From positions 26,131 through 90,130 of the forward strand of contig JAAEAF010010857.1 of the NCBI GenBank assembly GCA_011037195.1: DNA of 64,000 nt, in the 5' to 3' direction. This stretch comes from Triatoma infestans. Its lineage: Eukaryota > Arthropoda > Insecta > Hemiptera > Reduviidae. The translations under genes and the position numbers were made by a program. The notes under the pieces were generated by a model. The model had not been told where the DNA came from. It ran no database searches and was given only the letters and a program-made list of their open reading frames with translations. This document shows, piece after piece, positions 11,851 through 23,100 of the stretch. Every line of letters begins with the position of its first letter. Within the stretch, counting starts at the first letter, position 1.

Positions 11851-12199
11851 TGAGATTTGTTGATAAAGAGTGCGAATTGATGAGTGCTCTGACTCTGTAT
11901 ATGAAGAAATCTCGAAACTAGTCTCTTAAAAAAAAAAAAAAAGAAGGGTATTAAATAAAAAATCTTTGATAAGACTTCGCTACTTGCATTTTAAGAAAGT
12001 CATTTAAGAAGAAAAGGATTTGCCTGTCATCCAGTCTGTTTTGTATATACTATAAATTAATGGATGAACTGGACTGGACAGTTTAGTATTCCACTCAACT
12101 GTCAAAATGATTTATTATGATTTCTAACCTATCTTATAATAAATGTTCAATATTGGTCCCCACAAAGACTAAAATAAGTTTTCCTTTAGAGTTATGCAG
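11851..12199. other. Spacer, nothing recognised
   Basis: AT-rich, poly-A near 11929-11942. No gene. Confidence 0.4.
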
Positions 12200-12384
12200 T
12201 TATGCATAGTTTCTGATTCATACGGCTTTCTCTTACTGTAAATTACATAGTTTAAGATGGACGAAAATTTCTTCAAACTTGAAAAAAACTTGGAATTTGA
12301 GAAAGCCATAGTGAAAACTGAAAAATCCAGTAAAGCGGTACTTTCGGCTGATCTATTTCGTCCAAATCTATTGTGTCGAATTAA
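12200..12384 (-). mobile_element. Divergent HL-related remnant
   Basis: Contains TTTCTCTTACTGTAAATTA near 12229 and CAGTAAAGCGGTACTTTCGG near 12330, degenerate versions of HL landmarks. It is directly followed by a family D LTR. Confidence 0.45.
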
Positions 12385-12389
12385 CTTAA

Positions 12390-12704
12390 TATAATGGGGT
12401 TGTTGAGAAAAGAAATTAGGTTTGATTAAATGAACGAGATATGAAGGCACTAATATAATGTAGCTGAGTTTACACTAACTGCACTGGACTTTATAATGAA
12501 AATGATAGAATGAATGGTGAGAGTAAGGATATGGACACGATGCGATGTACAGTTGTATGGTTGTATCTGATAGATCCTCTAGATAGATTCCCACTGGCTT
12601 ATATATTCCCACTGGCAGGTTCTCGCATTCTAGCCTGCCTAAGTCAGAGAGTAGTCTCTGTTAACCAGAGTGGGCCTCTCTTCTCTCTGCTGGATGCTAT
12701 TACA
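12390..12704 (-). repeat. Family D solo LTR with 5-bp target duplication
   Basis: 315 bp; on the minus strand it starts TGTAATAGCATCC and ends CCCCATTATA. Flanked by CTTAA at 12385-12389 and 12705-12709. Inside, on the minus strand, lies a TATA-like TATATAAGCCAGTGGGAATC, consistent with an LTR promoter. The 67-codon frame at 12510 is a by-product. Confidence 0.7.
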
Positions 12705-12709
12705 CTTAA

Positions 12710-12800
12710 TTAAACGTATTCATATATTCTTGAGGAATGTCCCAGGTTGCAATTCTACCGAGATAAGAGTAGGTTTTACCTAATGATATGGTAGAATTGT
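12710..12800 (+). pseudogene. Possible LINE C-terminal scrap
   Basis: Plus strand reads EECPRLQFYRDKSRFYLM around 12733-12786, resembling the conserved segment after the zinc knuckle in LINE ORF2 proteins. Very short. Confidence 0.35.
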
Positions 12801-12971
12801 TAGGAATCAGGATTAAAATATAAACATCAATTGTTTACTTACTTAAAATATTTAGATATCTGTTTTAATATTTAGTTTTTGGTTTGGAGTGAAGAATATA
12901 ACATTCATTATAAACATTATGTAAACTATACGTATTATATTGTTTTTAATTTAGTAGTGTATAGATATACA

Positions 12972-13090
12972 TACGTCTCCTCACACCCATCTGGATGTAC
13001 GGACTAGAACTCTATTCAACTACAAAACGTACCAACCTCAACAGAATACAAAAACTGCATAGTCGATGCTTCTTACTAAGTTGGGTGGGT
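12972..13090 (+). pseudogene. Jockey-like LINE reverse transcriptase scrap
   Basis: Plus strand encodes LTPIWMYGLELYSTTKRTN followed by LNRIQKLHSRCF. This is the usual segment C-terminal to the RT palm in Jockey-type LINEs (pattern LTPIWxYGxxLW...NxxxIQxxQ). About 40 codons remain; the rest of the 92-codon frame is unrelated sequence. Confidence 0.65.
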
Positions 13091-13099
13091 GGTTGTAAA

Positions 13100-13320
13100 C
13101 AAAATATCTCAACAAAACAAAAGTCACAGATAGCTCCGGCAAAATCCATCAACCGGACTTCGCGACTTTACTTCACGACTTTTCCCGAAAAAGGCTTTAA
13201 TGATTTTTGTTTAAACTTCATAGACTCTCTATATTCATATATACCTATCACTTTTAGAAATCCAAAATTTTAAAGAAAATCGGTTAACCAAATTTGCAAC
13301 TTTAAAGAATAATTAGCTTT
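13100..13320 (+). mobile_element. Divergent HL-related remnant
   Basis: Contains ACGACTTTTCCCGAAAAAGG, TTTAATGATTTTTGTTTAAA and AAGAAAATCGGTTAACCAAA, degenerate matches to the internal HL unit in the same order as 5376-6372. Confidence 0.45.
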
Positions 13321-13355
13321 TGTGTTTCGTTTTTTTTTTTTTTTAATTTTCTCAT

Positions 13356-13645
13356 TGTAACAGCAACAAAAGAGAGTAAGAGAAGCTCAACCACTCTCTC
13401 GGATTGGAGTGGGAGAAGCTGTATAAATATAGTGACGGACAGTCCATAAAGACAGTTGAAATTAGTTCAGTACATCCAATCTGGCCATGTGTCATTCTCA
13501 TACCATTCTACCTTAAAACATTTCTGTATTGTAAAGTCCAGGCAGTCTGTGTCTATTTATTAATATATTAGTTAACCAGTATTAACCAAATCTTCTTATA
13601 TCACCAACTAGAACTAAATTCTCTCCACCTAACAGATCCATTACA
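13356..13645 (+). repeat. Family D (subtype 2) solo LTR, perfect 5-bp target duplication
   Basis: 290 bp, TGTAACAGCAACAAAAGAG ... GATCCATTACA, with CTCAT at 13351-13355 and 13646-13650. Internal TATA-like CTGTATAAATATAGTGACGG near 13419. Related pieces occur at 8555-8634 and 63351-63518. No internal retrotransposon region, so a solo LTR left by recombination. Confidence 0.75.
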
Positions 13646-13684
13646 CTCATGAACAATTTAAGCAATTTTCTTTATGCTTTTATT

Positions 13685-13895
13685 TGAAAGGGAAGGGAGC
13701 GTACTGGACTCCCACGCGGAGGACCCGGGTTCGATTCTATCTGTGCTACCCTTAGATTTTTTCTTCCTAGGAACCTCTATAGCTCACTGACCGGTGATGG
13801 ACAGTGTTGTCTGTAACGAGAGAATACTATCCGGAAGCCGGCAGTGCATTGAGAAGGCTCCGAGCGCAAATAACCATAGATTTGAAGCGCCTTAA
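13685..13895 (+). repeat. tRNA-derived SINE (family S), partial
   Basis: Starts within the tRNA-like part (GGGAGCGTACTGGACTCCCA, box B-like GGGTTCGATTC) and continues through TTCTTCCTAGGAACCTC and CCGGTGATGGACAGTG. The upstream block is missing. Confidence 0.65.
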
Positions 13896-14111
13896 ATTAT
13901 ATAAATATTTTATTTGAAGCCTTTTTCCGAAAAATAAAATATGAGTTTAGGAATTCGGCCATTTGTAGCATTAAATTTTAAATTTTATTTGGTTTGTTCA
14001 AGGTAGTTGATGCTGACTGCTGGATTATAATGAAATACAGATCTTCCACCTCCCTGGGGGTGGGGGGTGGTTAGTTTTCCGCCTCTACCTCTACGTTAAA
14101 TATTGGTACTG
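13896..14111. other. Spacer
   Basis: G-run near 14055-14070, no gene. Confidence 0.4.
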
Positions 14112-14375
14112 CGATGGATGGAAGAAATTATATCTATTTTATTTAAAGAAAATTACGATATGAAGAAAATGCAAGCTCGTTAGCAAAAAAGGGTACACGC
14201 AGGTAGAAGAGTACAGTTACAGGAAGAGTTCATGAACCTTGTTAGCATTGTCTTCCCCTTCTTCCCACAGGGGAAGATTTGAACGAACAATTAGAAGACA
14301 TTTCTTCAACACAATCTGAAACAGACATTCAAGCAGAATGTTTTCTCTCTCTTATTATCAGTGCCAGATATAAGT
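14112..14375 (+). repeat. Family B LTR, partial
   Basis: Matches the first half of family B (ATGGATGGAAGAAATTATAT, GAGTTCATGAACCTTG, CAGGGGAAGATTTGAACG, TCTTATTATCAGTGCCAG) in plus orientation, then loses similarity. It faces the inverted copy at 14494-15004. Confidence 0.6.
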
Positions 14376-14493
14376 TATAACATAAGACTTTATTCCAACT
14401 AATTTCAGTAAATTAATAAGCATATTACTGTGTTATTGAAGAGCATTTAAATATCTTTAAAGCATATATTTAATTTAATCTACCAGTGTTTTC

Positions 14494-15004
14494 TTAAATG
14501 TTTTTGGTGTGATGTGATGTTGTAGGTGGTAATAGTAGCTTGTGTAGCACGAGCGGTTTAGTAAAAGGGCTTGTGTTTGTAAGTTTTAAGAGAGATAAGT
14601 ATCAGAAATAATCAAGAGAGCACCACTGTTTTTAAAATAGATATATTCTCCAAGTGAAATTAAGTTGCTTTACAATATCACAAGTATATGCTTAACAAAT
14701 TAATTATTAATCTAGAATAAATGTTAGTCTCCATCACTGGCACTAAGTTTAAGAGAGCGATTCCTGAAGCAAGTGTTCTGGCTTGAGTGTCTGTACAAAA
14801 GGAATGTCTTCTAACTGTTCGTGCAAATCTTCTCCTGTGAGAAAAAGGGGTTGACAATGCTAACAAGGTTCATGAACTCTAAAAGACAGTGGTGGTCTTC
14901 TACCTGAATAGTCCCTTTTGCAAGGGAATGTTACATTTTTCTTGATATTTTTGATTATTTCAAATTAAATATATTTTTATATTTCTGGCATCCATCACCG
15001 TACA
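14494..15004 (-). repeat. Family B LTR
   Basis: 511 bp, reverse complement of the family B layout: GGTGTGATGTGATG at its left edge, GTAGCACGAGCGGTTTAGTA, AAGTTTAAGAGAGCGATTCC, GTTCATGAACTC, CTTTTGCAAGGGAATG and GGCATCCATCACCGTACA at the right edge. No clear target duplication. The 62-codon frame here is noise. Confidence 0.65.
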
Positions 15005-16382
15005 AATGTGTAAAATTTGTTGTATAAAGGAAGATGGTCATTAACAGCAATAAGTTGTAAGTGTTGTAAGTGTATAACATCAGATTGAAACAAAATTAAT
15101 ATATCAAATAGAAACAATATGTCTAACGACTTCCCATTAACGACTTGAAACCATTAAATTTCATATTAGAGACAATCCTATATAAGTAAATAAAAAGATG
15201 CTGGAACAAGACGTGAAGTCCAGTCATATGATATCGCATATTAGATTTTCTAATAAATGAGATGTTTCGGACGATGACCTTTTCTTTGATACTAACACAA
15301 AATGAATGTGTGCGATGCACCATGCGCGCGTATGTATAAGTGATGCACGTTGTATGTGTAGTAAGGTAAAGTAAGTGGCTGGCCATTGCAGTTGTAACAT
15401 CGTAATCAAGAAGCCAGTGTCGTTTTTCTTCTCTTCTCTTTCACTAAGTTTTACCACTCATTCTATCTCACATTGTAAAAGTAACTTCTTGTCTTTTACC
15501 TTTGTTTTATTTACCAGCCACATCTAGTTAGTGCTGCACATAAGACTATTACATAAATTATGATATTATGCTGAACTGGTTTTCTCACTTAAAGTTAGAA
15601 AAAAAAACAAGTTACTTCACAGCTATCTCGTAGTAAATGTTACCCGCATTCAACTTTAACTATTAAAGATATAATTAGTTTTGAAATAATCAAATATATA
15701 AATGCATTAAGTTTAACATAAATTGTTTTGGTGGCACTTACTTTGGTGGCAAGCGTTTAGGCCAATAAAAATTTACAATAGTTGAATATGTGGTTTTTGG
15801 GTCTGCAATGATGAGATAACATCTAGGATTTTATCCGTCTTACCATGCATGCACCGGTTTCTGATTTTCATCCATCGTCCAGAGTAAAGTTATCAATTTC
15901 GTGTAGAAAGTTGACTTAAGTGGGGACCCCGTAAAATTGGCAAGAATAAAATGCAACATTTCTTAAATTTAACTCACGTTAATTAAAAATAAATTCACAT
16001 GGATTATTTGTAAAATATTTTCTGTTATTCAAAAACATGATTTCTCAAATAAGTAATATATATATATATAAAATTAATTATTAGAATATAAAAATCCATT
16101 ATTCGTGTTTTAGCTTCACTAAATTTTTTGAATAACTTTTTCATTTAAATTAGTTATTCGAGAAATCATGTACTAACTTCTATGTGTTGAATTATAATGT
16201 CAGAAATGGAACAACTTTTTTGTTTTTTATTTCAATTTTTTCGGGTAAATTTAATTTTTTTTTTTTTTTTTTAAATATTCAACATTAACGACCCTGATAA
16301 AGCTCCTATAAAACAATATTTATTTTATTGTAAATTATTATTCATTAAAAAAATAATATTATTGAATAAAAAGAAAAAAAAA
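15005..16382. other. AT-rich spacer, no gene seen
   Basis: No recognised repeat or coding pattern. TA repeat near 16058-16070 and T-run at 16256-16272. The 77-87 codon minus-strand frames at 15123-15457 have no recognisable motif. Confidence 0.5.
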
Positions 16383-17184
16383 TCTGGTGTGAAACACTCA
16401 CACAACTTTCTCTTACTCCAGTACTCAAAATTATAATTGACAAATTTTATAGTTAGTGTACCAAATTTAATGAAATTCGTCGAAAAGTGAAAACACTGTC
16501 CAGTAAAACTGTCCGGTTTCCTAATTTCCTTGAAACTCGGAATTTGGGTCATATATTAATTTCTAGTTATTTCAATTTGGATGACAGAATTGTATAATCA
16601 ACTGTGATAGCATTTTAAAGAAAAACATAACCCCCCTCCCCTAAAAGTCCCCTTAAATGAATTTATCAGGGGAAAAGTTTCAAATAAAAGTTGTAGCTCT
16701 TTATATGTATAGTTAACAACGCTGGTTTAAAGAAAATCGTTGGACCATTTTCGAGAAAATACCAGAAAACTGAAAATTATATTTCAGTAAAAACGCACTT
16801 CCGGTTATCTATTTCTTTTCAAACTCGGAATTTCAACAACATATTTAATTCTAATTAACATTATTTAGATGACAGAATTGTCTAATATACTGAAACAGCA
16901 GTTACGATGAAAACCTAACCCCACCCCTCCCCCAGAAGTGCCCTTAAATGAATTTTCCTGGAGAAATGTTTCAAATAAAGTTGTAGCTCTTTGTATGTGT
17001 AGTTACAAAATCTTCGGAGCCATTTTTGAGAAAATTGCAAAAACGTAAAAAAAACAACTAGTAAAGTGGTACTTCCGGTTGAGGAATATTGACACATAAC
17101 GCACCGTCAGATCCCATGGTGATACCTAAACGTAATATCAAGTTTGAACTTTCTACGATTTTTCGTTTTTGAGCTATGCTGTTC

Positions 17185-17224
<40 letters not shown>

Positions 17225-17345
17225 CATTCGCTAAAAACCACTTCTTTGGACTCAGGGGACCTCAAAACGGATATTTCCGGTGAAAACTCGATATCGAAAT
17301 TTGACACGATTACAATACTTCCTCTTACTAGGAGTAAGAGAAAGT
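16383..17345 (-). mobile_element. HL Helentron-like element, full length
   Basis: 963 bp. Both tips intact: TCTGGTGTGAAACACTCACA then CAACTTTCTCTTACTCC at the left, tip hairpin and GGAGTAAGAGAAAGT at the right. A CA microsatellite lies at about 17189-17222. The two internal units begin near 16531 and 16819, a period of about 288 bp. Private variants (AACGCTGGTTTAAAGAAAAT, AAAATACCAGAAAACTGAAA) are shared with 37388-38364, marking a subfamily. Confidence 0.8.
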
Positions 17346-18813
17346 AAAAAACCTTTAACGAACACAATATAAATAAATATATATTTTTTTTAAATTTAAG
17401 TTATAATATTGCACACAATTTACAATCAACGCTGCCCGGCGTGCAGCTACAATAGCACTAGATGGGTCACATTAATATGGCAAACGAAGCTTGTCAGAAA
17501 TAACCGAATATGATCATTTTTTTTGACACTGCATAATGAGCAGCGTCAACATCAAGCATCGAAATAATTTTTTTTTTTTTTTTTTTTAACGAATTTATTA
17601 ATAGTATCTAAATAAATAGTAATTATGTAAATAGTGTTATTATTTTTTATCATAAATTTAAAAGTTAATTTTTGTAGTTATTTTCTAGGGCTACCACCCG
17701 CCATTAGTTGACTTCCACTTAATGTTTTTAATACACACTACACTTGTTGATTGTATTCAGGTGGTTATAAGGTTATCTTACTATGTATGTGTTTAATAAC
17801 AATAACGGAATGAATTATAAAAGTGATGATTAGACATTAGAAAATTATGTATAATAAATAGCGAATATATTGAAGAATATACTACTATTAAATTTTATTT
17901 AATATAAGTTGTTAAGTGTACTCAGTGTTTTGTCAAAACACTTTTTATTATCTGAGCGATAAAAAATTTCAAGAATACGTAAATTATTCAAAAATAATCT
18001 GCCTATTAAACAAGGTGTAACGAACCCTAAATAGCGTGTTAGCAATATGGGAAACCAAAAGACTTAAATGTTTTTCATGAAAATGGCAGCGAAAAACCTA
18101 TAAGAACATCTTGTTCTTATACTACCCAATCATATATTAAAGGTTGTTGCTTGGACTTTGAACATTTGCTGCTAGTGATTAATTCTCATCTTAACTTAGA
18201 ATTTTTTTTTTCTTTTTATCCCAAATCTTATACCCATCCCAAAAAATATGTTAAATTCATTTAACGTTCCTTGATGCAAAAAAAAAAACATTGAGTAGCA
18301 GTGGTAATCCGTGGGATTGCTACACACAGGTTGTTGCATCAATCAACCAACAATCATTTGCGGATGTTTAAAAAAAAAATCATGCAGACTTACACACACA
18401 AAAATACCACCAAAATTTTCTCAAAGTTAAAAGGAGATCTCCTGCTCCAAGTTTGCCCAATCTATCTAAGAACAAATCATCTCCTCCCCTCAAAAAAAAA
18501 AAAAACAAATAAAATATAATAAAAACCCGGCCAGGCAGGATAAGAAAAAGAAATAAATAAAAAATTCAAAATATATACCTGACAGCTTTATAATTACTTG
18601 ATAGAAATGTAAGGGAACCAGAAAATAAGACGACAAAAAGACATAACCTGTCAACGTGAGAATGTCGTTAAGACAATTAATTGAAACTGCAGCATGTCTG
18701 TTTCAAATGAAATTAACTTGCATTAATATTTATAATTTTTTTTTTTTTGTTACTAATACTTGAAGTGCCCAGGTAATTGGTTGACCCAAATTGGAAGCTT
18801 AATAAACTAAAAA
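17346..18813. other. AT-rich spacer, no gene seen
   Basis: About 1.5 kb without recognised gene or repeat, apart from poly-T near 17568-17587. A GTGGTAATCCGTGGGATTGC stretch near 18301 weakly recalls the SINE upstream block. Confidence 0.4.
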
Positions 18814-19635
18814 TCTGATGTGAAACACTCATCCAACTTTCTCTTACTCCTGTTTTCAAAATTAGAATTGACAAATGTTATAGTTTATTTACCAAATATA
18901 ACGAAATTCGTTGAAAACTGTTCAGTAAAAGCGCACTTCCGGCTTACTAATTTTCTTAAAACTTGGAATTTTGGACATCTATTTATTTCTAATTAATTTT
19001 GTTTGGATAATAGAATTGTATAATCAACTATGACACCACTTTAGAGGAAGCTGTAACCTTACCCCGTGCCCTTAAATGAATTTTCCCAGAGAAATGTTTT
19101 AAATAAAAGATGTAGACCTTTGCATGCTTAGTTTATATACGAAGTTTCAAGAAAATTGTTGGAGCCATTTTCGAAAGAATCGCTAAAAAGTGAAAAAAAT
19201 CATTTGGTAGTGTTTCACTTTCAAAAAACTAACGCACTTCCGGTTATCCGATTTTTTCAAACTCGGAATTTCAACAATATATTTAATTCTAATTAACATT
19301 ATTTAGATGATAGAAATGTCTAATAAACTGAAATAGCACTTTAGATGAAAACCTAACTCCACCCTTACCCCAGAAGTGCCCTTAAATGAAATTTACCAGA
19401 GAAATATTTCAAATAAAAGTTGTAGCGTTTTATATGTGTAGTTGATGGTCTAAGTTTAAAGAAAATCGTTGGAGCCATTTTTGAGATAATCGCAAAAAAG
19501 TAAATAAAAAAAACTAGTAAAGTGGTACTTCCGGTTGAAGAATTTTGACAGGTAACACATGTCAGATCCCATGGTGATACCTAAACGGAATATAAAGTTC
19601 CAGCTTTCTATGGTTTTTTGTTTTTGAGCTATGGT

Positions 19636-19683
<48 letters not shown>

Positions 19684-19808
19684 CCACATTTGCTAAAAAC
19701 CACTATTTTGGACTCAGGGGACCTCAAAACGGATATTTCCGGTGAAAACTTGATATCGAAAATTTGACACGAATTCAATACTTCCGCTTACTAGGAGTAA
19801 CAGGAAGT
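18814..19808 (-). mobile_element. HL Helentron-like element, full length
   Basis: 995 bp with both tips (right tip mutated to GGAGTAACAGGAAGT), two internal units and the longest uninterrupted CA repeat of the family (about 19638-19681). The small frame at 19456-19689 reads through this microsatellite and is not a gene. Confidence 0.8.
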
Positions 19809-19990
19809 AAAAAGTAAGTAAATTTGTACTTCCGTTGGATGGATTTTGATCGAAAATTTCATGTCAGATGCTTTGGTGCTAATTAAATGAAATACTAAGT
19901 TTGAGCTGTCTGCGATTTTTCGATTTTGAAGTATTTTGATCGAAGACACACACGCATACAGCCCACTCGCTAAAATCTTTTCTCCAACTT
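19809..19990 (-). mobile_element. HL-related fragment, divergent subfamily
   Basis: Directly abuts the preceding copy: GTACTTCCGTTGGATGGATT, TTTTGATCGAAAATTTCATG, CTGCGATTTTTCGATTTTGA, CACACACGCATACAG. The same variant pattern occurs at 50226-50460, so a second, older subfamily exists. Confidence 0.5.
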
Positions 19991-20082
19991 TGGAATCACC
20001 GAATGCTCTTAATAAAATAGTAATAATACATAGGTGGTAGAACCATATATTAAACTTGCAGTGGTAGCTTACTGCAGGGCTC

Positions 20083-20180
20083 TCAACCTGAGGACATATG
20101 GTCCACTGGAGGACCCCCGAATATTCCGAAGTGGTGCAAGTGAAAATCGCGAAAATGGGGGGCGGGGCCAATAAAAGAAA
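20083..20180 (+). repeat. Possible hAT-type terminal fragment
   Basis: CAGGGCTCTCAACCTGAGGA followed by GGTCCACTGGAGGACCCCC and GGGGGGCGGGGCC resembles the end of non-autonomous hAT elements (CAGGGGTTCTCAACCT-like). The partner end and an 8-bp duplication were not found. The 146-codon minus-strand frame across 19791-20231 spans this and HL sequence and is judged chance. Confidence 0.3.
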
Positions 20181-20509
20181 GCAAAGTATTGCATAGAATG
20201 TTGAATTCTGATCTCCTGAATTAGCTTCCACTATTTTTCATGGGTCAAATATGATGCATTGTCAACCATCCTCTCTCACTCCCGGCTCATCCGACTAAGC
20301 CATATGATTGTCTAACTCATCTGATTCCTTCCATAAAACTGTTCAACTCTGCAGTTTCGTGGGAATTTTCTCGTAAGCCATCCGTACTATTTTGTTCAGC
20401 CCAGCCGAAGTCGTCTAATTTTAATTTATTCTATTATGTTCGGTTCTTGGATGAGGCTGTACACTTCCAAATTGGGTCCTACGCCCCCAAACTTGTGTAG
20501 ATTAGATTA

Positions 20510-20962
20510 GATTGACCGAAGGGAAGGGCAGACATCATTTCCCTGCTATCTACATTAGAAGGTCTATTGTGGGTCCCCTAAAATTCTAGCATATTTATCA
20601 GCTTCGCTCTCGAGACCTAGCAAAGCCGAGAGTGGCTTCTTCATGAAGCTCATAGCTTCAGAATTGTTTGTCCCTAGTTAAAGAAACCTTGTCCTTGTTA
20701 AACTGACACACTCACAAAAGATGTGTTCGGGGGTTTCCTCCTGGATCCTCCAGAATCGGCATAACGCGTCATCTGCAAGTAGTAATTGGGGCGTATGCCT
20801 ATTCAGCCTACAATGCCCTGTTAATAGACCCACTTATTGGCCTTTCGGCCATGGCTCAGTAGGTCCCAGGTAAATGTAGGCAAATATCTCTTAATGAAGT
20901 ACTTAGCCTGTCTCTCCCATCATTGCGAACGCTATTCTTCTATCCAACATTTGATAGAGTTT
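20510..20962 (-). pseudogene. LINE 3' fragment (zinc-knuckle end), part 1
   Basis: Same family as 46610-47575; shared blocks include GGTCTATTGTGGGTCCCCTA, AGCAAAGCCGAGAGTGGCTT and TATTCAGCCTACAATGCCCT. On the minus strand this is the C-terminal zinc-knuckle region of a LINE ORF2, with the pattern EETPEHIFCEC. It continues beyond a 136-bp insertion at 20963. Confidence 0.65.
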
Positions 20963-21098
20963 ATCTTCAATTTTACCAGTTGGTTTTTGATTGGCTGCTT
21001 TGAAACAGTATATGATGTTTTTTTGCGGATGAATGAAGAACCAAAAATATATCTGGCTGTAAATTGGTTCTTCATTCATCCCAAAAAAACATCATAAT
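20963..21098. mobile_element. 136-bp insertion with hairpin and 14-bp target duplication
   Basis: ATTTGATAGAGTTT occurs at 20949-20962 and again at 21099-21112, while the related LINE at 47015-47040 has it once. The sequence between is therefore an insertion. Its 3' two thirds form a long hairpin (21012-21095). No known family recognised. Confidence 0.65.
21012..21095. other. 84-bp hairpin
   Basis: Arms: ATGATGTTTTTTTG plus GGATGAATGAAGAACCAA on the left, and TTGGTTCTTCATTCATCC plus CAAAAAAACATCAT on the right, nearly perfectly complementary over about 33 bp with a loop of about 18 nt. The size resembles a precursor microRNA, but a small foldback transposon explains it equally well. Confidence 0.7.
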
Positions 21099-21112
21099 AT
21101 TTGATAGAGTTT

Positions 21113-21430
21113 GAATTAGGCTTCTGGACATCTCGCAGAATGTTTTGGAACCTATTACTTCGAACCCTCCTTCGCTAGGGCATCCGCCCTCTCAGGATTA
21201 GGGCAGTTAGGCTGACCCACACCAGTCTTGAGACTGCTTGGTGTGAAGAAAGTGCTTACAAGGCTGCCAGACAATTGGTGTATGTGACCACTCTCCTACC
21301 CTGCCATCCTTGCTTTATAATCTCCTCTTTAGCGCAGAGTTGTAACGCTACAACTTTAATCTGAAAGATCCTGGCGTATTTCCCTAGGCTGGCCTTAAAA
21401 TCTAATAAACCTGAGTAACACTGGCGGGGG
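21113..21430 (-). pseudogene. LINE fragment (RNase H region), part 2
   Basis: Continuation of the LINE at 20510. It parallels 47030-47390 (TTTGAATTAGGCTYCTGGAC, GAACCCTCC, CACACCAGTCTTGAGACT), the RNase H region on the minus strand. Frames are broken. Confidence 0.6.
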
Positions 21431-22968
21431 TATTATTATATATTTCTGAAAATCTTCCTTTCAAAGAAGTGGAGATTCTTCTATTCATTCACTTTAGAAA
21501 TGCTTCAGAGTCATGCATATTATTATAGCCTTGATTTTTTTGTATCATGGCAAATAAATCTACATTTTAGATGTTTTTTGCTGATCAAAGTAACATTTTT
21601 ATGGTGCAGTTTTACTATTTACTATACCATCACTAATTTACAACATTATACACCACAAATAGTCAGGTTCTTCTAGGCTATATCATCATCCACAAGTTAT
21701 CGCATTATTACAATCATATTTTCTTAAATCTTCGCCATTCTCATCAGATCATAATAATATGCTGGTAATTCGAGGAAGTAAAAATTCGCCTGCAAATTGA
21801 ACATTCTTATTTTATTGTTTATTAGATAATGACGTCTTTGTTTATTTATTAGAAACCATATAAATAAGTTATGTTTGTTATAAAAAAAATAAAAAAAATA
21901 AAAAAAAAAACTGTTTGTAATGAATTAGAAAGTACATCAAATTTTTTGTTTGTCAATCTGTTTATTTAAATGCAAGCATACAAAAACTATTTAAAAAAAT
22001 AATTTAACATAGAATTTAATAGGCTATATTTTTTACATTTTCTATTTTTTTGATTGTTGTTTTTGCAAGAAATGATTTTTATTGGCTAATACTAAACAAA
22101 ATGAAATGTAAAGCGATTAATTCGTAAAAGTTTCTATAATATTTATTTTGTAATAAAAAAATGTTTTAATTTTATTTCTTTATGTATTTTTAGATAAAAA
22201 GATATGGTAACCAAAATAGGAAATATAAACAGATGTGATGAGAACAAGACAATAGCACAATTTCCATACAAGTTTTTCATACAGTTCTAGGGCGTTAGAC
22301 AACTTGTATACATGGCGTACGTGTGTTGGGTAAATAAGAATAGAAAAGATTATTTTAAGTACGGGGCCATCTGATAACTGCGAGGGAGGCATATTTTGTT
22401 TATACGCACATATAATGTGTGTGTGTGTGTGTGTCTATGCGTTTGCATGTTGTATATATAATATTTTTATGTAATTTTTTTTATCTCTCTCTCTTTATGT
22501 AAAGCGCCTCGTGTGTCATGTAGTCTTGTTTCTTGTACTTCACACTATTCTATATGGATGAGATACATATTTACAAAACAAACAAGGAAGTATCCTCTTT
22601 CGTTCAGTTTTTGTATGGCGGAACAACTTTACCTCATTGTCCTCATCCAAAATGCATCGCTACATTTTTGTGTGTGCGTGTGTGGTTTTTTTTTTTTGAA
22701 ACTTAACCACGTCAAGGATTATTTTCCATTATATCGCCAACAAACATCCAAATCTTAGATATAAAAGAAAAATCAGATATCTCTAACCATGAAAAAAAAA
22801 AGGACCACTCTAAAATGAGGGGGAGTATCTTGTGTGTGAACAACCGTTATTCACTACATATCATTCATAAAAGTTACGGTAAGTAACATGTATTTTTTTT
22901 TTGCATATTTATACAGGTGATACTGTAAATTAAATTAAGCAATAGAAAATTTTATATCCTACTAAACA
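21431..22968. other. AT-rich spacer, no gene seen
   Basis: Contains a GT repeat at about 22417-22432 and poly-A runs near 21880-21910. The 70-80 codon frames have no recognisable domain. Confidence 0.5.
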
Positions 22969-23100
22969 TGGACTCCTCTGATTCCTACCCAATAGCAGAA
23001 AGTTGTTCCTCAAGGTTCTATCCTGGGTCCCACCCTCTTCGTCACCTACATTAATTATCTTTCCAAACTTCCTCATATCAACCCTATGTGCTGGCGATGT
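22969..23100 (+). pseudogene. Jockey-like LINE reverse transcriptase, part 1
   Basis: The plus strand near 23000 encodes VVPQGSILGPTLFVTYINY then LSKLPHINP. This is the PQGS...LGPxLFxxYIN block of non-LTR reverse transcriptase, which precedes the catalytic YADD. The catalytic region follows after the LTR at 23101-23410. Once joined across that LTR it would read CAGD VALYTSS where the family has YADD, so the first catalytic-motif aspartate is lost. Confidence 0.75.

Noticed and set aside
17189..17222. CA microsatellite as an independent feature
   Set aside because: It sits at the same place in every HL copy, so it is part of that element.
16383..17345. HL as a MITE of a DDE transposase
   Set aside because: The inverted motif is terminal at one end only and no target duplication is visible, so a Helentron-type explanation fits better.
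17144..17367. Recurrent 60-90 codon frames inside HL copies on both strands (such as ...KTTSLDSGDLKTDISGE...)
   Set aside because: They recur only because the DNA repeat recurs. They run through microsatellites, differ in frame between copies and lack any domain.
19791..20231. 146-codon minus-strand frame, the second longest in the window
   Set aside because: Its C-terminal half lies in HL-derived sequence and its start in a possible hAT fragment. No domain or conserved pattern.
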